Source: Candidatus Omnitrophota bacterium (lineage in GTDB: Bacteria > Omnitrophota > Gorgyraeia > S143-82). From it: a DNA stretch of 10,162 nucleotides. Below are positions 1 through 6,468 of this stretch, in pieces (position 1 is the stretch's first letter; each line of letters starts with the position of its first letter). Location: positions 1 through 10,162 of the forward strand of contig JALVWL010000141.1 in NCBI GenBank assembly GCA_027034965.1, read 5' to 3'. The notes under the pieces were generated by a model, which worked only from the letters and a program-made list of their open reading frames with translations, was not told where the DNA came from and did not search any database. Both the position numbers and the translations under genes were made by a program.

Positions 1-1
1 G

Positions 2-190
2 ATAATGAAGGATAAGATATACATCTTTGAGATAAAGGTAGACACAAAAGAAAGCCCAATAAAGCAGATAAAAGAGAGGCAGTATTATAAGAAATACGAG
101 AGTCAGAATAAGGCAATATATTTGATAGGGATAAATATAGACACCCAAGAGAGAAATATAGTTGGGTTTGAATGGGAAAAGATGAATTGA
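2..190 (+). CDS. C-terminal fragment of a PD-(D/E)XK nuclease-domain protein (AAA-ATPase-like/DUF1703 type), cut by the window edge
   Basis: The reading frame is already open at base 2 and ends at TGA 188-190, so only the last 62 or so residues are visible. The ATG at base 5 is probably internal, because the homologous region starts mid-domain. The visible part carries a hydrophobic strand ending in FEIKVD, which fits the (D/E)xK half of a PD-(D/E)XK nuclease site. It is followed by a helix with QIKERQYYKKY, the Q-x-x-x-Y type element typical of this clade, and a strand IYLIGINID before a short FEWEK end. This matches the C-terminal DUF1703 nuclease domain usually fused behind an AAA-ATPase-like domain (PF09820) in large, multi-copy bacterial families of unknown biological role. 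Family recognition is from remembered motifs. The ATPase part lies outside the window and is inferred. The gene is AT-rich, about 19 G+C in the first 60 bases. Confidence 0.75.
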   Translation: MMKDKIYIFEIKVDTKESPIKQIKERQYYKKYESQNKAIYLIGINIDTQERNIVGFEWEKMN

Positions 191-192
191 GG

Positions 193-283
193 ATGAATGA
201 TGGAGCATGGAGGAGGGAGGAATTTTAATTTTTAAAAATTATCCTTCATTCTCCATTCTTCCTGCTTCATTCTTGATAGAATG
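193..283. repeat. Imperfect palindromic repeat built from 7-base units, copy A
   Basis: This fills most of the gap between the nuclease fragment and the chemotaxis gene. The left arm is purine-rich (units such as ATGGAGC, ATGGAGG, AGGGAGG). The centre at 227-240 is a perfect 14-base palindrome, AATTTTTAAAAATT. The right arm at 243-277 is five consecutive heptamers: CCTTCAT, TCTCCAT, TCTTCCT, GCTTCAT, TCTTGAT. The arms are imperfect reverse complements, so the RNA or single strand could fold into a long hairpin. A second copy lies at 3874-3965. There is no open reading frame. It may be a small non-autonomous interspersed repeat, and it may also end transcription of the upstream gene; both roles are inferred. 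Confidence 0.75.
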
Positions 284-346
284 TTGTGGTTTTGATTTTT
301 GAGATTTGAGTTTTTATTGGGGCGTTTATAACTTTAAGGAGGGGGA

Positions 347-2287
347 ATGAAAAAAGGGCGCCTTTCTATAAAGATATTTAGTCGCATCCTCTTTGTATTA
401 ATCATTGGCCAGGTATTGTATGGTATTGTATACTTTCACGATATCAAAGAAGAAAAACTAAAAGAAGTTGCAAATAGGGAAAAGTTAGCTACTGGTATTA
501 TACGCAGCGAATTTGATAGTATGCGTAGAGTGGCATCTTTGGCTATTGATTCTATCAAGAGTAATCCTATTATTGAAGAGTCTTTGTATCTTAGACAGAG
601 GGCACGATTAAGATTTTATACCCTTCCATTATGGAAATCTTTAAAAGAAAAGGGCGTTGCTCAATTTCAGTTTCATACCCCACCTGCTACATCTTTCTTG
701 AGACTTCATAAATTGCGTAAATATGGTGATGACCTATCAAAATTTAGAAAAACGGTTTTAAAGTGTAATTCGGAGAGACGGCCGATATATGGATTTGAAC
801 TTGGACGCGGTGGATGGGGGTATAGAATTGTTTCTCCTATATTTTACATGGGAAGGCATACGGGATCTGTTGAGTTAGGGATGAAAGTAAATAAAAATAC
901 ATTGCAAGGATTTAAAGATGTCCTTGGTGGGGAATGGGCTATATTCTCTTTAGCAAAGTTAACAGAAGATGGTAATTGGACATGGCTGAAAAAACCAGAA
1001 ATAGCCACTTACACTAATGATAGTATAAAAGGTAGCGATATTATGGAATTTCTAAAACAAAATCTTGATCAACTGAAAAAGGGAGAGGTTGTATCTAGGT
1101 TGGATTTTGAAGATAATAGGATAGAAGTTCTTATTCCCATGAAGGATTTTTCAGGTAAGGTCGGCTTTGTTTTTGCCTATCTATATCCCACTAATATGCA
1201 AAAGGTCATAATTGGGGTTGTTCTAAAAACGCTTGTTCTTTCGCTGGTGTTGTTAATTGTTATGTCCATTGTATCTATGTGGACAATAAATTCTTCTCTA
1301 CGGCCTATTGTTGAGATAACTAGTATAATAGATGAAATATCCTCTGGGGAAGGTGACCTTACAAAACATATAGATGTAAAATCGAATGATGAAATAGGTG
1401 ACTTAGCAAAAGGGTTTAACAGGTTCATAGATAGCCAGAGAATAATGATAGGAGACATAAAAGACCGTGTTAATAGTCTGCTTGCTCAGATGAACGATCT
1501 GGTGAATCAGATTATACAGGTCGACCAATCAGCAAAAGAGCAAAATGATCACGTCTCACGGGTGGCAACTGCTGTTGAGGAGATGAATTCTACCGTGGCT
1601 GAGATTGCAAACAATGCTGACTCTGCAGTGCAGGTATCCGATGAGGCATCAGATAAAGCAAAACGCGGAAGGGATGTAGTTAGCCAGACAATGGATGGTA
1701 TGAATACGATTTCTCAGGTAGTTGAACGGGCATCAGATAAGATAAATAGCCTTGGCGAAAAGAGCGCCCAGATAGGTGAGATAATTGGTGTAATTGACGA
1801 TATTGCTGACCAGACAAATCTGTTGGCATTAAATGCAGCGATAGAGGCTGCGCGCGCTGGTGAACAGGGAAGAGGATTTGCAGTTGTTGCTGATGAAGTG
1901 CGAAAGCTGGCAGAGCGCACATCTCAGGCCACCAAGGAAGTTGCCAATACCATAAAGACTATTCAGCAGGAGACAAAGGATGCGGTTTCTGCTATGGATG
2001 AGACCAGGGAAGAGGTAGAAAAGGGTAAAGAACTGGCAACCGCATCTTCTCAGGCCTTAACTGAGATTGAGCAGTCAACAGATACTGTCAGTGCAATGAT
2101 AAGTCAGATTGCGAACGCGACTCGTGAGCAGAGCCGTGCCACGGAAGAGATAACACAAAGCATAGAGGGGATAACGCTTCTGTCTAATCAGGCATCTGAG
2201 ATAAGTTCTTCTTCGCGTCAAATCGTAGAATCTCTTGCAAATCTGGTAAACGAAATAAAGTCCCAAGTGGATAGATTTAAGTTGTAA
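347..2287 (+). CDS. Methyl-accepting chemotaxis protein with Cache-type periplasmic sensor
   Basis: This is a 646-residue transmembrane chemoreceptor. Membrane helix 1 is at about 11-29. An extracytoplasmic domain at about 35-285 resembles the double-Cache type 3 family; its signature is residues 107-135, including HTPPATSFLRLHK and GDDLSKFRKTV. Membrane helix 2 is at about 287-311, followed by HAMP at about 312-365 (RPIVEI near its start, NDEIGDLAKGFN near its end). The cytoplasmic four-helix-bundle signalling domain follows, and its hairpin tip at about 480-522 carries DQTNLLALNAAIEAARAG and GFAVVADEVRKLAE, the part that contacts CheA and CheW. The protein ends in VDRFKL with no CheR/CheB-tethering pentapeptide. 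ATG 347 is preceded by AAGGAGG (336-342). The binding-protein gene starts 26 bases after the stop, suggesting co-transcription and perhaps a ligand-presenting partner. The ligand is unknown. G+C is clearly lower in the sensor half than in the signalling half. Confidence 0.95.
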   Translation: MKKGRLSIKIFSRILFVLIIGQVLYGIVYFHDIKEEKLKEVANREKLATGIIRSEFDSMRRVASLAIDSIKSNPIIEESLYLRQRARLRFYTLPLWKSLKEKGVAQFQFHTPPATSFLRLHKLRKYGDDLSKFRKTVLKCNSERRPIYGFELGRGGWGYRIVSPIFYMGRHTGSVELGMKVNKNTLQGFKDVLGGEWAIFSLAKLTEDGNWTWLKKPEIATYTNDSIKGSDIMEFLKQNLDQLKKGEVVSRLDFEDNRIEVLIPMKDFSGKVGFVFAYLYPTNMQKVIIGVVLKTLVLSLVLLIVMSIVSMWTINSSLRPIVEITSIIDEISSGEGDLTKHIDVKSNDEIGDLAKGFNRFIDSQRIMIGDIKDRVNSLLAQMNDLVNQIIQVDQSAKEQNDHVSRVATAVEEMNSTVAEIANNADSAVQVSDEASDKAKRGRDVVSQTMDGMNTISQVVERASDKINSLGEKSAQIGEIIGVIDDIADQTNLLALNAAIEAARAGEQGRGFAVVADEVRKLAERTSQATKEVANTIKTIQQETKDAVSAMDETREEVEKGKELATASSQALTEIEQSTDTVSAMISQIANATREQSRATEEITQSIEGITLLSNQASEISSSSRQIVESLANLVNEIKSQVDRFKL

Positions 2288-2313
2288 TCCCTTAACACAA
2301 GGAGGGAGTAGTA

Positions 2314-3645
2314 GTGAGAAGAGTTTTATTAATAGTATTATTTCTATTGGCATCTGTACCATTGTATGCGAAGGAAAAAGAAAGCATAAAAATTGGGATA
2401 TCTTGTGATTTGTCTGGAAAGTATGGAAAAGTTGGTAAGGTCTATATAGACGGTTGGAAGGCGTATTTCAAAAAGGTAAATAAAGAAAATAATGGCATAA
2501 ATGGTAAAAAAGTTGAATGGAAGATATTAGATGATAAAGGTGATCCTAATAAGACCGTTGAAAAGACTAAGGAACTTTTAAGCTGGGGAGCCGATGTTTT
2601 AGCTGGCTATGTCGGGCCTGACTGTACAAATAGTGTAGTGGATTATATTGAACGAAAAAAAATAGAGATTCCATTGTTTTTTCCTTTAAATGGGGGCAGG
2701 TTTATAAAAGAGAATCTCAGGGAGATGATTTATTCTATAGACCCTACTTATAAAGATGAGGCCGATATCTTGTTTTCTTATTTTGTCACTGAAAAACATA
2801 CCCATAACTGGGGGATTGTATATGATGATTCCTATTTTGCTGAATATGTTAAAAGAGTTTTAGAGGAAAAATTATCTGAGTATGCTTTGAGGCCAATATT
2901 GGTTGATATAAGTAATGAAATGGCAGTAACACAATTAATTGAATTCTGGCCGGATGTGATAGTAATAGTTATGGATCCTGAATCTACATACAATTTTGTG
3001 AAACGACTTGCAGATAATATAGATGCCAGGAAAATGCCATCAGTGGTTATTGTATCTTCTGCAGCTCTTTGTGAGAATATTAAAAAGATATCAGATATAA
3101 TGCCTCCCAATAAATTTTTCTTTATTCAGACAACACCGCATCCTAAAGATACTTCATATTTAGTGGTAAGAGAGTATCTAGAAGCCCTCAAAAGGTATAT
3201 GCCCGGTTCAAAGCCTTGTTTTATTTCTTTACATGGGTATATTGCAGCAAAGCTTATGTGCAACATACTCGCCAAAGCAGGAAATCTTTCAGTATATTCT
3301 ATATCTCAAGTGGCAGAGGGAATAGATAATGATATTGGTATTGGAAAAACTATCCGTTTTACTTATGTTATACATAGGGTTCCGATAGGAGTGGGCTTGT
3401 TTCTAATAACTGGTAAAGGCCCTAGGATAAAAGAGGTTATGTGGAAAGATTTTTCTTACAAAAGTGGTGATGCTGGTAAGGAATTTGGAGTAGAGAAAAA
3501 AGATTCGACAGGAAAAACGGAAATTACTTCTAAAGGTAGAGAGGACAAAACTGTTGATAGGGCAACATCATCAGTTGGTTCTCCTCTTCCATCGGGACCT
3601 GTAAGCGTATCCGTAGATATCAAAGACGTAGCACCTGCGAATTAA
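2314..3645 (+). CDS. Secreted type I periplasmic (LivJ-like/receptor-family) ligand-binding protein
   Basis: This encodes 443 residues from a GTG start with a strong Shine-Dalgarno, AAGGAGGG, at 2299-2306. A signal peptide is clear: MRR, a hydrophobic stretch, then PLYA with probable cleavage after Ala19. There is no lipobox cysteine, so it should be soluble in the periplasm. The body at about 24-375 is a type I periplasmic binding fold: IKIGISCDLSGKYG, the helix with GWKAYFKKVN, NGINGKKVEWKILDD, and a second lobe with NWGIVYDDSYFAEYVK. This is the family of branched-chain amino acid, urea and amide binding proteins. The ligand cannot be named. Residues from about 381 to 443 form a polar, low-complexity tail rich in Lys, Ser, Thr, Gly and Pro that is not part of the fold. 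No permease or ATPase genes adjoin it; its only partner is the upstream chemoreceptor, so a role in chemosensing is inferred. The gene is AT-rich. Confidence 0.88.
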   Translation: MRRVLLIVLFLLASVPLYAKEKESIKIGISCDLSGKYGKVGKVYIDGWKAYFKKVNKENNGINGKKVEWKILDDKGDPNKTVEKTKELLSWGADVLAGYVGPDCTNSVVDYIERKKIEIPLFFPLNGGRFIKENLREMIYSIDPTYKDEADILFSYFVTEKHTHNWGIVYDDSYFAEYVKRVLEEKLSEYALRPILVDISNEMAVTQLIEFWPDVIVIVMDPESTYNFVKRLADNIDARKMPSVVIVSSAALCENIKKISDIMPPNKFFFIQTTPHPKDTSYLVVREYLEALKRYMPGSKPCFISLHGYIAAKLMCNILAKAGNLSVYSISQVAEGIDNDIGIGKTIRFTYVIHRVPIGVGLFLITGKGPRIKEVMWKDFSYKSGDAGKEFGVEKKDSTGKTEITSKGREDKTVDRATSSVGSPLPSGPVSVSVDIKDVAPAN

Positions 3646-3648
3646 TCC

Positions 3649-3677
3649 TTGATTTACGACGGCTATTCCTTTAAAAT
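3649..3677 (+). promoter_or_regulatory. Probable sigma-70 type promoter for the tRNA-Cys/tRNA-Leu pair
   Basis: TTGATT (3649-3654) and TAAAAT (3672-3677) are separated by exactly 17 bases. The -10 box matches the consensus at 5 of 6 positions and the -35 box at 4 of 6. Transcription would begin near 3684, a few bases ahead of the tRNA-Cys 5' end at 3689, the usual arrangement for stable-RNA genes. The boxes lie just past the stop codon of the binding-protein gene. Assignment rests on consensus matching only. Confidence 0.55.
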
Positions 3678-3688
3678 CTTTAATTCAT

Positions 3689-3764
3689 GGTGGCGTACCC
3701 AAGTAGCTAAGGGAACGGTCTGCAAAACCGTCATTCGCGGGTGCAAATCCCGCCGCCACCTCCA
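3689..3764 (+). tRNA. tRNA-Cys (anticodon GCA)
   Basis: A complete 76-base cloverleaf. The acceptor stem is GGTGGCG (3689-3695) with CGCCACC (3754-3760). The D-stem is CCC/GGG. The anticodon stem is ACGGT/ACCGT with loop CTGCAAA, so the anticodon is GCA at 3722-3724. The T-stem is GCGGG/CCCGC. The discriminator is T (U73) at 3761, the known identity base for cysteinyl-tRNA synthetase, and CCA is encoded at 3762-3764. Two core bases are unusual: the D-loop reads GTAGC where GTGGC is typical, putting A at position 18, and the T-loop reads TGCAAAT, putting G at position 55. It is followed 15 bases later by tRNA-Leu, probably on the same transcript. Confidence 0.96.
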
Positions 3765-3779
3765 ATTTGAAATCGTACT

Positions 3780-3865
3780 GCCGGGATGGCGGAATTGGCA
3801 GACGCAAGGGACTTAAAATCCCTCGCCCCTTTGCGGGCGTGCCGGTTCAAGTCCGGCTCCCGGCA
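3780..3865 (+). tRNA. tRNA-Leu (anticodon TAA), class II
   Basis: An 86-base cloverleaf with a long variable arm. The acceptor stem is GCCGGGA (3780-3786) with TCCCGGC (3858-3864). The anticodon stem is AGGGA/TCCCT with loop CTTAAAA, giving anticodon TAA at 3814-3816, which reads UUA and UUG. The variable arm folds as CGCCC...GGGCG. The T-arm is CCGG, TTCAAGT, CCGG. The discriminator is A73, the leucine identity base. CCA is not encoded (the next bases are TTA), so this tRNA needs a CCA-adding enzyme, unlike the neighbouring tRNA-Cys. The gene for its synthetase, leuS, starts 132 bases downstream. Confidence 0.97.
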
Positions 3866-3873
3866 TTATTTTT

Positions 3874-3965
3874 GAGAATGGATCATGGAGAAGGGAGGAA
3901 TTTTATTTAATAAAAAAATTTTCCTTCATCCTCCATTCTTCATCCTTCATTCTTGATAAAGAATG
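3874..3965. repeat. Imperfect palindromic repeat built from 7-base units, copy B
   Basis: This is the second copy of the element at 193-283, lying between tRNA-Leu and leuS. The left arm has units GAGAATG, GATCATG, GAGAAGG, GAGGAAT. An AT-rich centre follows at about 3899-3920, then a right arm of five exact-length heptamers at 3923-3957: CCTTCAT, CCTCCAT, TCTTCAT, CCTTCAT, TCTTGAT. Compared with copy A it has two extra bases in the AT centre and two extra near the right end, and the flanking GAATGT is shared. It directly follows the T-rich stretch after tRNA-Leu, so it could take part in ending the tRNA transcript. That is inference. Confidence 0.75.
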
Positions 3966-3971
3966 TATAAT
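3966..3971 (+). promoter_or_regulatory. Candidate -10 box for the leuS operon
   Basis: TATAAT is a perfect consensus match, placed right at the end of repeat copy B. It would start transcription near 3978, about 20 bases before the leuS ATG. There is no good -35 box at 16-18 bases: that position falls within the CCTTCAT heptamers. TTGATA at 3953-3958 is a good -35 word but only 7 bases away. The call therefore rests on the -10 and its position alone. Confidence 0.4.
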
Positions 3972-3997
3972 TCGCAATAATCATATCAGGAGGATGT

Positions 3998-6427
3998 ATG
4001 GGGTACCCTTTTAAGGAAATAGAGAAGAGGTGGCAGGGATACTGGGAAGAGAAGCGGATATTTAACGTAGATGTTGCCTCAGTGCCAAAGGACAAGAAGT
4101 ACTACTCCCTAGTGATGTTTCCTTATCCCTCTGCTGAACTGCATGTCGGACATGCCCGGAATTACGTGATTGGAGATGCTGTTTCTCGTTATAAACGAAT
4201 GCGCGGATATTCCGTCCTTTCCCCGATGGGATGGGATGCCTTTGGCCTGCCGGCTGAGAATGCGGCTATTAAGCGGGGGATACATCCGAGGGACTGGACC
4301 TTAAAGAATATTGAGAGGATAAAGGAACAGCTAAAAAGCTGGGGAATTGGCTATGATTGGGAGAGGGAGATTACCACCTGTTTGCCTGATTATTATAAAT
4401 GGACACAATGGCTGTTTCTCCAGTTCTATAAAAGGGGGCTTGCCTATAAGAAAAAGGCGGCTGTCAACTGGTGTCCGTCTTGTAATACGGTTTTGGCAAA
4501 TGAACAGGTTATTGAGGGCAAGTGCGAGCGCTGCTCTACTCTGGTCGAACAGAGAGAATTAGAACAATGGTTCTTCAAGATTACTGATTATGCTGAGCGT
4601 CTTTTAAAGGATATAGATAGGCTTACGGAATGGCCTGAACGGGTCAAGACTATGCAGAGAAATTGGATAGGTAAGAGTGAAGGTGTAGAGATAGAGTTTC
4701 CCTTGGGGAGTTCGGATATAAAGATAAGGTGCTTCACGACCAGAATAGATACAATATTCGGTGTAACCTATGTGGTCATTGCTCCTGATTATCAGCACAT
4801 AGATAAGATTTTAGAATTATCGCCGCGCGCCCAAGAGATAAGGGCGTTCAGCAACGAGGTTTTAAGGCAACGCCACATCGACCGCGGTTCGATTGCCGAG
4901 AAAAAAGGGATAGATACAGGCCTCTATGTGATTAATCCGGTCAATGGCCAACGTGTGCCTCTCTGGATTGGTAATTATGTTGTGACCGAATACGGTACAG
5001 GTGCGGTTATGGCGGTTCCTGCGCATGACCAGAGGGACTGGGAATTTGCAAAGAGGCATAATCTGAAGATAATCGAGGTAATTTACAACAGCCAGGCCAA
5101 TCTTAATGATTGTGCCTGGGAAGATAGGGGAACGATGGTAAATTCAGGTAAATTTAATGGCCTTGATTCAGAGGATGCCAAGGAAAAGATAGCTGCTTGG
5201 ATTGAGGAGAATGGATGGGGCAGACGAAAGGTGAATTATAGGTTAAGGGATTGGCTTATATCTCGCCAGAGGTACTGGGGGGCGCCCATCCCAATTATAT
5301 ACTGTGATAAGTGCGGGGTTGTACCTGTGCCTGAAGAAGATTTGCCTGTGATATTGCCAGATGTAAAGGAGTTCCGCCCTACTGGGGAATCGCCCCTTAC
5401 CTATGTTGAGGATTTCCTATATACGAGCTGTCCGTCTTGTGGGGCTAAGAGCAGGAGGGAGACCGATACAATGGATACGTTTGTGGATTCCAGCTGGTAC
5501 TTTCTTCGGTATATCTCCCCCAGAGATGAGGATAAGGCATTTGATAGTGCCTTGGTAAACAAGTGGCTGCCAGTAGATCAGTATATCGGCGGAGTGGAAC
5601 ACGCAATACTACACCTTATGTACTCGCGGTTTTTTACAAAGGTTCTCTATGATATGGGACTGTTATCGTTTGACGAGCCGTTTGCCCGGCTCTTTACACA
5701 GGGAATGATAGTGAAGGACGGCGCAAAGATGTCAAAGTCAAAGGGCAATGTCGTCAGTCCAGATAGTCTGATAGATAGGTATGGCGCAGACACCATGCGC
5801 CTCTATATACTCTTTATAGGTCCCCCTGATAAAGATGCTGAATGGAATGACCGCGCAGTTGAGGGGATCTGGAGGTTCCTTAATAGGGTCTGGAATCTTA
5901 TGGATATATATGACACTATGCCTGAAGAGGGACAGGGCGACGCAAATCGAGCAGTACTGAAAAAGGTCCATTCGACGATAAAGAAGGTAACCAGGGATAT
6001 GGACATTGATTTCCACTTCAACACAGCGGTCAGCAGCATAATGGAACTGGTGAATACACTCTATGAGTATAGGGCCAAGGGAGTTGCCAAGAATGTATTT
6101 GGTGCGGCTTTGAAGAATATGATACTACTTCTTTATCCATTTGTTCCACATATAAGCGAGGAGATGTGGCGGAGGCTGGGCGAGGAAGAGGCACTTGACA
6201 GTCATCCCTGGCCTGATTACGATGAGGCCTATCTGAAGGAAGATGTTGTTGAATACGTAATACAGGTTAATGGAAAAGTAAGGGGCCACATCAGAGCCGC
6301 AGTGGACGCAGGCAAGGAGGAACTGGAGAAAGCAGCAAAACAGGAAGTTAAACGCTATATAGATGGCAAGTCCGTGAATAGAATAATAATTGTCCCTAAA
6401 AAATTGGTGAATATTGTTGTAAAATGA
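3998..6427 (+). CDS. leuS: Leucyl-tRNA synthetase
   Basis: This class Ia enzyme of 809 residues attaches leucine to tRNA-Leu in the cytoplasm. The HIGH motif is HVGH at 49-52, preceded by FPYPSAEL. The ZN-1 cysteines are 159, 162, 176 and 179. The CP1 editing domain has the Thr-rich segment TTRIDTIFG (247-255) and GTGAVMAVPAHDQRDWEFA with the conserved aspartate at about 347, so hydrolysis of misacylated tRNA should be intact. A second cysteine set lies at 436, 439, 478 and 481. The catalytic core includes ETDTMDTFVDSSWYFLRY. KMSKS is at 577-581. The C-terminal tRNA-binding domain begins near 753 (VIQVNGKVRG). Length is normal for bacteria. ATG 3998 has CAGGAGG at 3987-3993; an ATG at 3994 is out of frame. 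The gene follows tRNA-Leu and heads a probable operon with the two genes after it. Confidence 0.98.
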   Translation: MGYPFKEIEKRWQGYWEEKRIFNVDVASVPKDKKYYSLVMFPYPSAELHVGHARNYVIGDAVSRYKRMRGYSVLSPMGWDAFGLPAENAAIKRGIHPRDWTLKNIERIKEQLKSWGIGYDWEREITTCLPDYYKWTQWLFLQFYKRGLAYKKKAAVNWCPSCNTVLANEQVIEGKCERCSTLVEQRELEQWFFKITDYAERLLKDIDRLTEWPERVKTMQRNWIGKSEGVEIEFPLGSSDIKIRCFTTRIDTIFGVTYVVIAPDYQHIDKILELSPRAQEIRAFSNEVLRQRHIDRGSIAEKKGIDTGLYVINPVNGQRVPLWIGNYVVTEYGTGAVMAVPAHDQRDWEFAKRHNLKIIEVIYNSQANLNDCAWEDRGTMVNSGKFNGLDSEDAKEKIAAWIEENGWGRRKVNYRLRDWLISRQRYWGAPIPIIYCDKCGVVPVPEEDLPVILPDVKEFRPTGESPLTYVEDFLYTSCPSCGAKSRRETDTMDTFVDSSWYFLRYISPRDEDKAFDSALVNKWLPVDQYIGGVEHAILHLMYSRFFTKVLYDMGLLSFDEPFARLFTQGMIVKDGAKMSKSKGNVVSPDSLIDRYGADTMRLYILFIGPPDKDAEWNDRAVEGIWRFLNRVWNLMDIYDTMPEEGQGDANRAVLKKVHSTIKKVTRDMDIDFHFNTAVSSIMELVNTLYEYRAKGVAKNVFGAALKNMILLLYPFVPHISEEMWRRLGEEEALDSHPWPDYDEAYLKEDVVEYVIQVNGKVRGHIRAAVDAGKEELEKAAKQEVKRYIDGKSVNRIIIVPKKLVNIVVK

Positions 6428-6454
6428 AGGAGAAGATTAAGACAGTTATAACCG

Positions 6455-6462
6455 GGGGAGGT
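6455..6462 (+). promoter_or_regulatory. Ribosome binding site that decides the start of the small secreted protein
   Basis: GGGGAGGT lies six bases ahead of ATG 6469. The earlier in-frame ATG at 6424, which overlaps the leuS stop as ATGA, has only a poor Shine-Dalgarno within the leuS coding sequence. Using it would also put 15 polar residues in front of a clear signal peptide. The site supports initiation at 6469. Confidence 0.65.
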
Positions 6463-6468
6463 GTAAAG

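Noticed and set aside
193..283. CRISPR-like array
   Set aside because: The units are only 7 bases, are contiguous without spacers, and form a single hairpin.
304..332. Promoter for the chemoreceptor using TATAAC at 327-332
   Set aside because: No acceptable -35 lies at 16-18 bases, and the start would fall inside the Shine-Dalgarno. I saw no sigma-28 pattern either.
1680..1922. Overlapping antisense open frames within the chemoreceptor signalling domain
   Set aside because: They lie opposite the most conserved part of a certain gene, have no ribosome binding site I can see, and encode no recognisable protein. They are frame shadows.
3689..3865. The tRNA pair as an integration site bordering an AT-rich accessory island at 1-3645
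   Set aside because: Elements normally integrate at the 3' end of a tRNA gene, but here the AT-rich side faces the 5' end of tRNA-Cys. I found no repeated copy of the tRNA 3' end, integrase or direct repeat in the window.
3866..3997. A T-box or similar tRNA-sensing leader ahead of leuS
   Set aside because: No T-box core motif, specifier loop or antiterminator is visible. The space is occupied by the palindromic repeat, and the candidate leader is only about 20 bases.
4347..4562. Short plus-strand open frame inside leuS
   Set aside because: It is fully contained in leuS in another frame and covers the conserved zinc region. It is a shadow.
6424..6468. ATGA overlap start for the small secreted protein
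   Set aside because: It is possible through coupling to leuS, but it places 15 polar residues before a clear signal peptide, and a strong ribosome binding site serves ATG 6469.
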